A stretch of 9,374 nt of DNA, from positions 1 to 9,374 of the forward strand of contig JAJRPH010000503.1 in the NCBI GenBank assembly GCA_024280875.1, read 5' to 3'. Within the stretch, counting starts at the first letter, position 1; every line of letters starts with the position of its first letter. Origin of the DNA: Deltaproteobacteria bacterium (GTDB taxonomy: Bacteria > Desulfobacterota > Desulfobacteria > Desulfobacterales > Desulfosalsimonadaceae). Positions 5,943-9,374 of this stretch are shown here, one piece after another. A program made the position numbers and the translations under genes. The notes under the pieces were generated by a model that was given only the letters and a program-made list of their open reading frames with translations, was not told the DNA's origin and did no database searches.

Positions 5943-6260
5943 CTAGAGCGCTATCTCGGCTTGAGCGGTATTGTCCGCCTTGTTTTTCTTTTTAAAGCCG
6001 ATTCTGGATATAATTGGATTGAACAATGCCTTCAGCATGAATATAATGGATTCTTTGCTTAACAAAATCTTGATTATATCTCCGATATCCTCGGGCTCGA
6101 TACTGATCCAGACGTTCCATACGACGGGTTTGGTGGTTTTGCAGTACATAACCAGTGAGCCTTCAGGCGGTGTTGTGGGCGGCAGTTTAGATATATTTTC
6201 TTTCTTTTCGATATGCATTTCCAGGGCCATTTTCCCAAGGCCAGTTGAACCGCATTGCAT
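5943..6260 (-). CDS. Hypothetical protein, 105 aa
   Basis: This gene has a GGAGAAC ribosome site six to seven bases before ATG 6260 and sits between two firmly assigned genes in the same orientation, so it is likely real. I do not recognise a family. The N-terminus is short and Gly/Met-containing. A core follows with SLVMYCKTTKPVVWNVWISI (35-54), which looks like beta strands with an aromatic cluster. Next come EPEDIGDIIKILLSKESIIF (55-74), a helix, and MLKALFNPIISRIGFKKKNK (75-94), hydrophobic then strongly basic. The C-terminal hydrophobic-plus-lysine stretch could be an amphipathic membrane-surface helix, which would suit a pathway with a lipid substrate. No catalytic motif is visible. It may be a partner subunit for the adjacent FAD oxidoreductase. 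Confidence 0.7.
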   Translation of the reverse strand: MQCGSTGLGKMALEMHIEKKENISKLPPTTPPEGSLVMYCKTTKPVVWNVWISIEPEDIGDIIKILLSKESIIFMLKALFNPIISRIGFKKKNKADNTAQAEIAL

Positions 6261-6305
6261 GAGTGTTCTCCTTATTTTATATTGGCTTAATTGTTTTCTT
6301 GTTTT

Positions 6306-6330
6306 GCCATCGTCACTTGGTGACGATGGC
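6306..6330. other. Perfect 11-bp inverted repeat (hairpin) after the FAD oxidoreductase gene
   Basis: GCCATCGTCAC (6306-6316) and its exact complement GTGACGATGGC (6320-6330) flank a 3-base TTG loop. It sits 20 bases past the stop of the 542-aa oxidoreductase, before the 105-aa gene. On the - strand, the direction of transcription, it is followed by AAAACAAG and not a U-tract, so it is not a standard Rho-independent terminator. On the + strand a GTTTTAC follows. It may stabilise the 3' end of the upstream message or serve as a processing or attenuation site. Confidence 0.7.
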
Positions 6331-6349
6331 GTTTTACTTGAACAGGCTG

Positions 6350-7978
6350 TTATGGGATATAATTCTTTTCCTGCGCTCTAACGACATAGTCCGGCGGTGA
6401 CCACCAGACATCAAGATCCAAATCTTCGGCCACGACTTTGGCTGCATTATATCCGGAACCAAGCAAAACCATGCCGCCGGGATAAACGGATGCACCGCCC
6501 ACGTATAGGCCTTCCACCGGTGTTTTATACTGGGAGCACTGATCGTTCGGTCTAAGATACCCCATTTGGAACATGGAGTACGCGCCCTGCTTGAAAGAAC
6601 CGCGTTTCATGTCAATAAGCCTTCTTTCAATGTCTACCGGGCTGTATGAAAACTTGAACAGAACTTTGGCTTCTTCCAGATTGGTGGTGTATTGTTTCCA
6701 TAATTCATAACACTTGTCTGAGATTTCCCTTTTGCTGAGATCCCAGTCTTTACCGGCCAGGTCATACGGCGCCCATGCTTCAAACCGAAGGGTATGCAGC
6801 GGCCCATAGACTTCGCTGGCACAAGCCTGATACGGATCAAAATAGGTGGTACAGGTGGCGTGTCCGTGATTCCCACTGAATTTGCCTTCTTCAAGCTCCT
6901 TATGAAAGGCATGCACATCAGCAGACGACTCTACACCGAATACGTTAATCATGGCCTCGTTAACATCGGGATTAAAAGCAGCAGCCTTATATTCAGGGGC
7001 ATTCCCACGGATGCCGTAATGGGCGGTGTACAAAGAAACATCTTCCCACTGCCAGTTTTTGGTGGCATCTACCAGATCCTGAGGAACCTGATCTTCAGGC
7101 ATAAATTTTAGAAATGTTTGTTCCGGATCCAGAGTGCTGACAATCGCCTTGGCACGGAATTCACGGCCGTCTTTTAGTTTGACGCCAACCGCCTTGCCGT
7201 TTTCCAGGATGATCTCATCGACCCAGGCCCATTCCAGAACTTTGCCACCACCTTGTTTGTAAGCGTTGTGAATAGCCGATGACAACGTATGCGACCCGCC
7301 TTTGACCAGGGCCGCGTTCATCATCCGGTAAATATAGAGAGGAACCAGATAACCGACATTTGGGGAATCGGGTTTGATCCCCCAAAGGGTGGCAAGATAC
7401 AGCAGGGCAGACCGGACGCGATCATTTTCAAAGCCATACAGATCAATGATTTCTTCCGGCGTATTCTCAGAAACTTCCAGCATGCGTTGACCAAGCGGAG
7501 TACTGTTTAAGAGAGCCATGTTCTCAAAGGCCGGAATGGGCGGTACATACGTGGCCGGAATCAGAATTTCATCGCAGAAGTCTTTGAACTCGGCATACAT
7601 TGTTCTGAATGTCTCTGCATCTTTTTCGGAAAACCCGGCAATAGACTTTGCACTCTTTTCCGGATCACGATAGAAGACCAGGGCTTTTTCATCTTTATAA
7701 TGAAAGGCCATTTGGGTTTCCGGAAATATGTAATGACAATTGTTCGCTTCGAGTTCAAGATCCTTATTAGCCGGTGCCCAGTCGGCCAGCATCAGATAAA
7801 TGGCATGCAGGTTGAACCGAAACGGCGTGTTGAAATCATCTGTTGCAAGCCCTCCGCCGGTTTCCCACTTTTTTTCCAAAATAAGCGTCTTTGCACCGGC
7901 TTTCGCCAGGTAAGCACCGCAGAGCAAACCGTTGGGTCCCGCTCCAATTACAATCACATCATATTCTTCATGAGGCAT
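6350..7978 (-). CDS. Phytoene desaturase / retinol saturase-like FAD-dependent oxidoreductase (complete)
   Basis: This complete 542-residue flavoprotein has a GGAGGACA ribosome site upstream of ATG 7978. The Rossmann FAD motif VIVIGAGPNGLLCG spans residues 8-21, with Glu35 at the end of the second strand (TLILEKK) for the ribose, followed by TGGGLATD (40-47). The family's middle motif ALVKGGSHTLSSAIHNAYKQ (223-242) and the C-terminal GLYVGGASVYPGGMVLLGSG (490-509) with YNAAKVVAEDL (510-520) close the FAD site. The CrtI/RetSat class saturates, desaturates or isomerises polyene or other hydrophobic substrates, often at the membrane surface. It is followed by a strong hairpin and the 105-aa gene and preceded by a paralogous gene 49 bp upstream. 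Carotenoid synthesis as such is not supported, as no CrtB or CrtE is in the window. Confidence 0.93.
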   Translation of the reverse strand: MPHEEYDVIVIGAGPNGLLCGAYLAKAGAKTLILEKKWETGGGLATDDFNTPFRFNLHAIYLMLADWAPANKDLELEANNCHYIFPETQMAFHYKDEKALVFYRDPEKSAKSIAGFSEKDAETFRTMYAEFKDFCDEILIPATYVPPIPAFENMALLNSTPLGQRMLEVSENTPEEIIDLYGFENDRVRSALLYLATLWGIKPDSPNVGYLVPLYIYRMMNAALVKGGSHTLSSAIHNAYKQGGGKVLEWAWVDEIILENGKAVGVKLKDGREFRAKAIVSTLDPEQTFLKFMPEDQVPQDLVDATKNWQWEDVSLYTAHYGIRGNAPEYKAAAFNPDVNEAMINVFGVESSADVHAFHKELEEGKFSGNHGHATCTTYFDPYQACASEVYGPLHTLRFEAWAPYDLAGKDWDLSKREISDKCYELWKQYTTNLEEAKVLFKFSYSPVDIERRLIDMKRGSFKQGAYSMFQMGYLRPNDQCSQYKTPVEGLYVGGASVYPGGMVLLGSGYNAAKVVAEDLDLDVWWSPPDYVVRAQEKNYIP

Positions 7979-8027
7979 TTTTTTGTCCTCCTTATTTGTT
8001 TTTAATACAATCTGTTAGATTCGATCG

Positions 8028-9374
8028 TTACTCAACGGCAAAGCGCTCCAGATTTTCCATAAACCATTCTACTGGACGATTATTCCACCAGGACTGTTCC
8101 CGGATGCCCATGTCTTCGGCCACACAACAGGCGGCATTATAACCTGGGGCACACCAGGACAGTGAAACCGGCCACACACTGTTGCTCATATACAAATTCT
8201 TGATCGGCATCCGGTAAGGCATTCTATCTAAGTAAAACTGGTCTCCGACATAACTTCCGCCGATACCATTGCCGAATTCGGCACTCATATTGCCGCGCCA
8301 CAGGTCAAGAGGAGTAACCGCCAGCACATCAACGATCTGGGATTTAAAACCCGGGGCCAATTCTTCTAAAACATCTTCTCTTCTTTTCACCAGCTCCCAC
8401 TTCATGTCATCCCACCTATCAACGTGTTCACCATCAATATCCCGCCACCAGAACGGCAAAATTTCTTCAATTCGGAATGTAATGATTCCGTCTTCAGACA
8501 TCTGTGTGGGGTCGACCGCAGCAGGAATGACAATTTCCCACAAATTGCCGAATGTCCTTTCCCAGTCATTGGTTTTCAGCCCAATGTAATAATTGATGTA
8601 ACCTTCTATGGTTTCATTGCCGGTATAAAAGAAATGCATCTTGTTAATTATCGGATCGTATTCCGCAGACTTCCATTTGGGAAATCCTTTGAGCGCCCAG
8701 ACAGTGACAGTGGAGGCCCGGGTGGAATTATCCCAGTATTTCATCTTATAGTGCAAATGAGGGGCAGCTGCTTCCATCGTATCCTCCCCGATCAGCTCCA
8801 GGGATTTTCTGGCGCCCACATTGCTGACCACTGCATGTTTGGCATATATTTTCTGTCCGGGAAACATGGCTGATTTTTCAGATAGCTGAATGCCTTTGGC
8901 CACACCGTTCTCTGTCAAAATACGCTCTACCGGAGCATTGCGCCAAAGGGTACCGCCCTGGTCCAGGTAACAGCGGGCCAAGGCATGAACCATTGAATGG
9001 TTACCACCCCTCAACTGAGCAACAGTGATGAGAAGCACGAGAGCGACTGCAAATGCACCCTGGCCCTTTTGCATCATATCCCCTGATGCTCCCACATCAC
9101 CGAGTGGCATGACCATCTGTCTCACGTGCTCGTTTTCAAATGTCTGCTTGAGAAGCTCATAACCGTTCATCTCACGAAATTGCTCGACTGAATATCCCCA
9201 TAAGCGGGCAAACTCCTGAAAGCCCTTGTCAAGTTTCTGGGGTGTTGGTATCGAGAAAACCAGCAATTCATTCAACTCTCTGAGTACCTCCGTATAACCG
9301 GCAAAGATATCCACAAATCGCTCAGCATCGCGCTCGGAAAAACGGGCGATACTTTCGATTGTCCCATCTGTATC
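8028..9374 (-). CDS. Second CrtI-like FAD-dependent oxidoreductase, N-terminus outside window
   Basis: The frame is open from the window edge (9374) to TAA at 8028-8030, giving 448 visible residues. A GTG at 9314 is not the true start: the 20 residues before it (DTDGTIESIARFSERDAERF) align with IAGFSEKDAETF of the downstream paralog at its residue 113, so about 110 N-terminal residues including the GxGxxG are missing. The internal motif QLRGGNHSMVHALARCYLDQ matches the paralog's VKGGSHTLSSAIHNAYKQGG. The C-terminus NLYMSNSVWP, then LSWCAPGYNAACCVAEDMGI and SWW, aligns with the paralog's GLYVGGASVYPGG, GYNAAKVVAEDL and VWW, but the PGG loop is replaced. This change touches a conserved FAD-site region, so substrate or partner use may differ. 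It is the first gene of the visible operon. Confidence 0.9.
   Translation of the reverse strand, partial: DTDGTIESIARFSERDAERFVDIFAGYTEVLRELNELLVFSIPTPQKLDKGFQEFARLWGYSVEQFREMNGYELLKQTFENEHVRQMVMPLGDVGASGDMMQKGQGAFAVALVLLITVAQLRGGNHSMVHALARCYLDQGGTLWRNAPVERILTENGVAKGIQLSEKSAMFPGQKIYAKHAVVSNVGARKSLELIGEDTMEAAAPHLHYKMKYWDNSTRASTVTVWALKGFPKWKSAEYDPIINKMHFFYTGNETIEGYINYYIGLKTNDWERTFGNLWEIVIPAAVDPTQMSEDGIITFRIEEILPFWWRDIDGEHVDRWDDMKWELVKRREDVLEELAPGFKSQIVDVLAVTPLDLWRGNMSAEFGNGIGGSYVGDQFYLDRMPYRMPIKNLYMSNSVWPVSLSWCAPGYNAACCVAEDMGIREQSWWNNRPVEWFMENLERFAVE

Noticed and set aside
6306..6330. Rho-independent terminator for the CrtI-like gene
   Set aside because: The stem is strong, but the - strand sequence after it is A-rich, not U-rich, so only a hairpin is claimed.
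5971..6381. 136-aa + strand ORF
   Set aside because: It is antisense to the 105-aa gene and the end of the CrtI-like gene, has no ribosome site of note and no recognisable domain; a shadow ORF.
8424..8873. 149-aa + strand ORF
   Set aside because: It is antisense to a well-supported FAD oxidoreductase and shows no family motif.
9312..9314. GTG as start of the right-hand oxidoreductase
   Set aside because: The residues upstream of it continue the alignment with the paralog, so the gene extends past the window.

Overview
The window looks like a stretch of chromosome from an anaerobic, moderate-GC Gram-negative bacterium. The best guess is a sulfate-reducing Desulfobacterota. This rests on gene content, the very strong AGGAGG-type ribosome sites and the style of the intergenic palindromic repeats, not on a diagnostic marker. 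No RNA genes, CRISPR array or transposase gene are visible.

Layout. On the + strand, positions 1-1157 hold the 3' end of a phytoene-desaturase-like FAD oxidoreductase followed by a complete nitroreductase-family flavoprotein. A roughly 295-bp gap holds an imperfect palindromic repeat (1171-1273) and separates these from everything else, which lies on the - strand and converges on them. Read in its own direction (right to left), the - strand block is: a CrtI-like FAD oxidoreductase cut by the window edge (8028 to beyond 9374), a second complete CrtI-like oxidoreductase (6350-7978), a 105-aa orphan protein, a SnoaL/NTF2-fold protein, a gap filled by a second palindromic repeat (5326-5427), an AMP-forming acyl-CoA synthetase, a short C-terminal relic of an SDR dehydrogenase, an SCP2-like lipid carrier, a cysteine-rich protein that may belong to the ATC-hydrolase-type families, a C-terminal fragment of a RidA/YjgF-family protein, and a nitrilase-superfamily amidohydrolase. 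Spacing is tight and most starts have strong Shine-Dalgarno sites, so much of this is probably co-transcribed, perhaps as two units split at the repeat.

How the genes may work together (inference). Three oxidoreductases of the phytoene desaturase / retinol saturase class, a SnoaL-fold protein (a fold that includes steroid isomerases and bile-acid dehydratases), an SCP2-type hydrophobic-ligand carrier and an acyl-CoA ligase point to CoA-dependent modification of a hydrophobic, possibly isoprenoid or polycyclic, carboxylic acid under anaerobic conditions. The nitrilase-family enzyme and the nitroreductase could be accessory steps. No substrate can be read from sequence.

The most unusual observations are two genes reduced to their 3' ends inside the operon (SDR at 3545-3655, RidA at 2313-2477) and two related palindromic repeats in inverted orientation bounding exactly the block that carries both relics. 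Together they suggest past rearrangement of this cluster.
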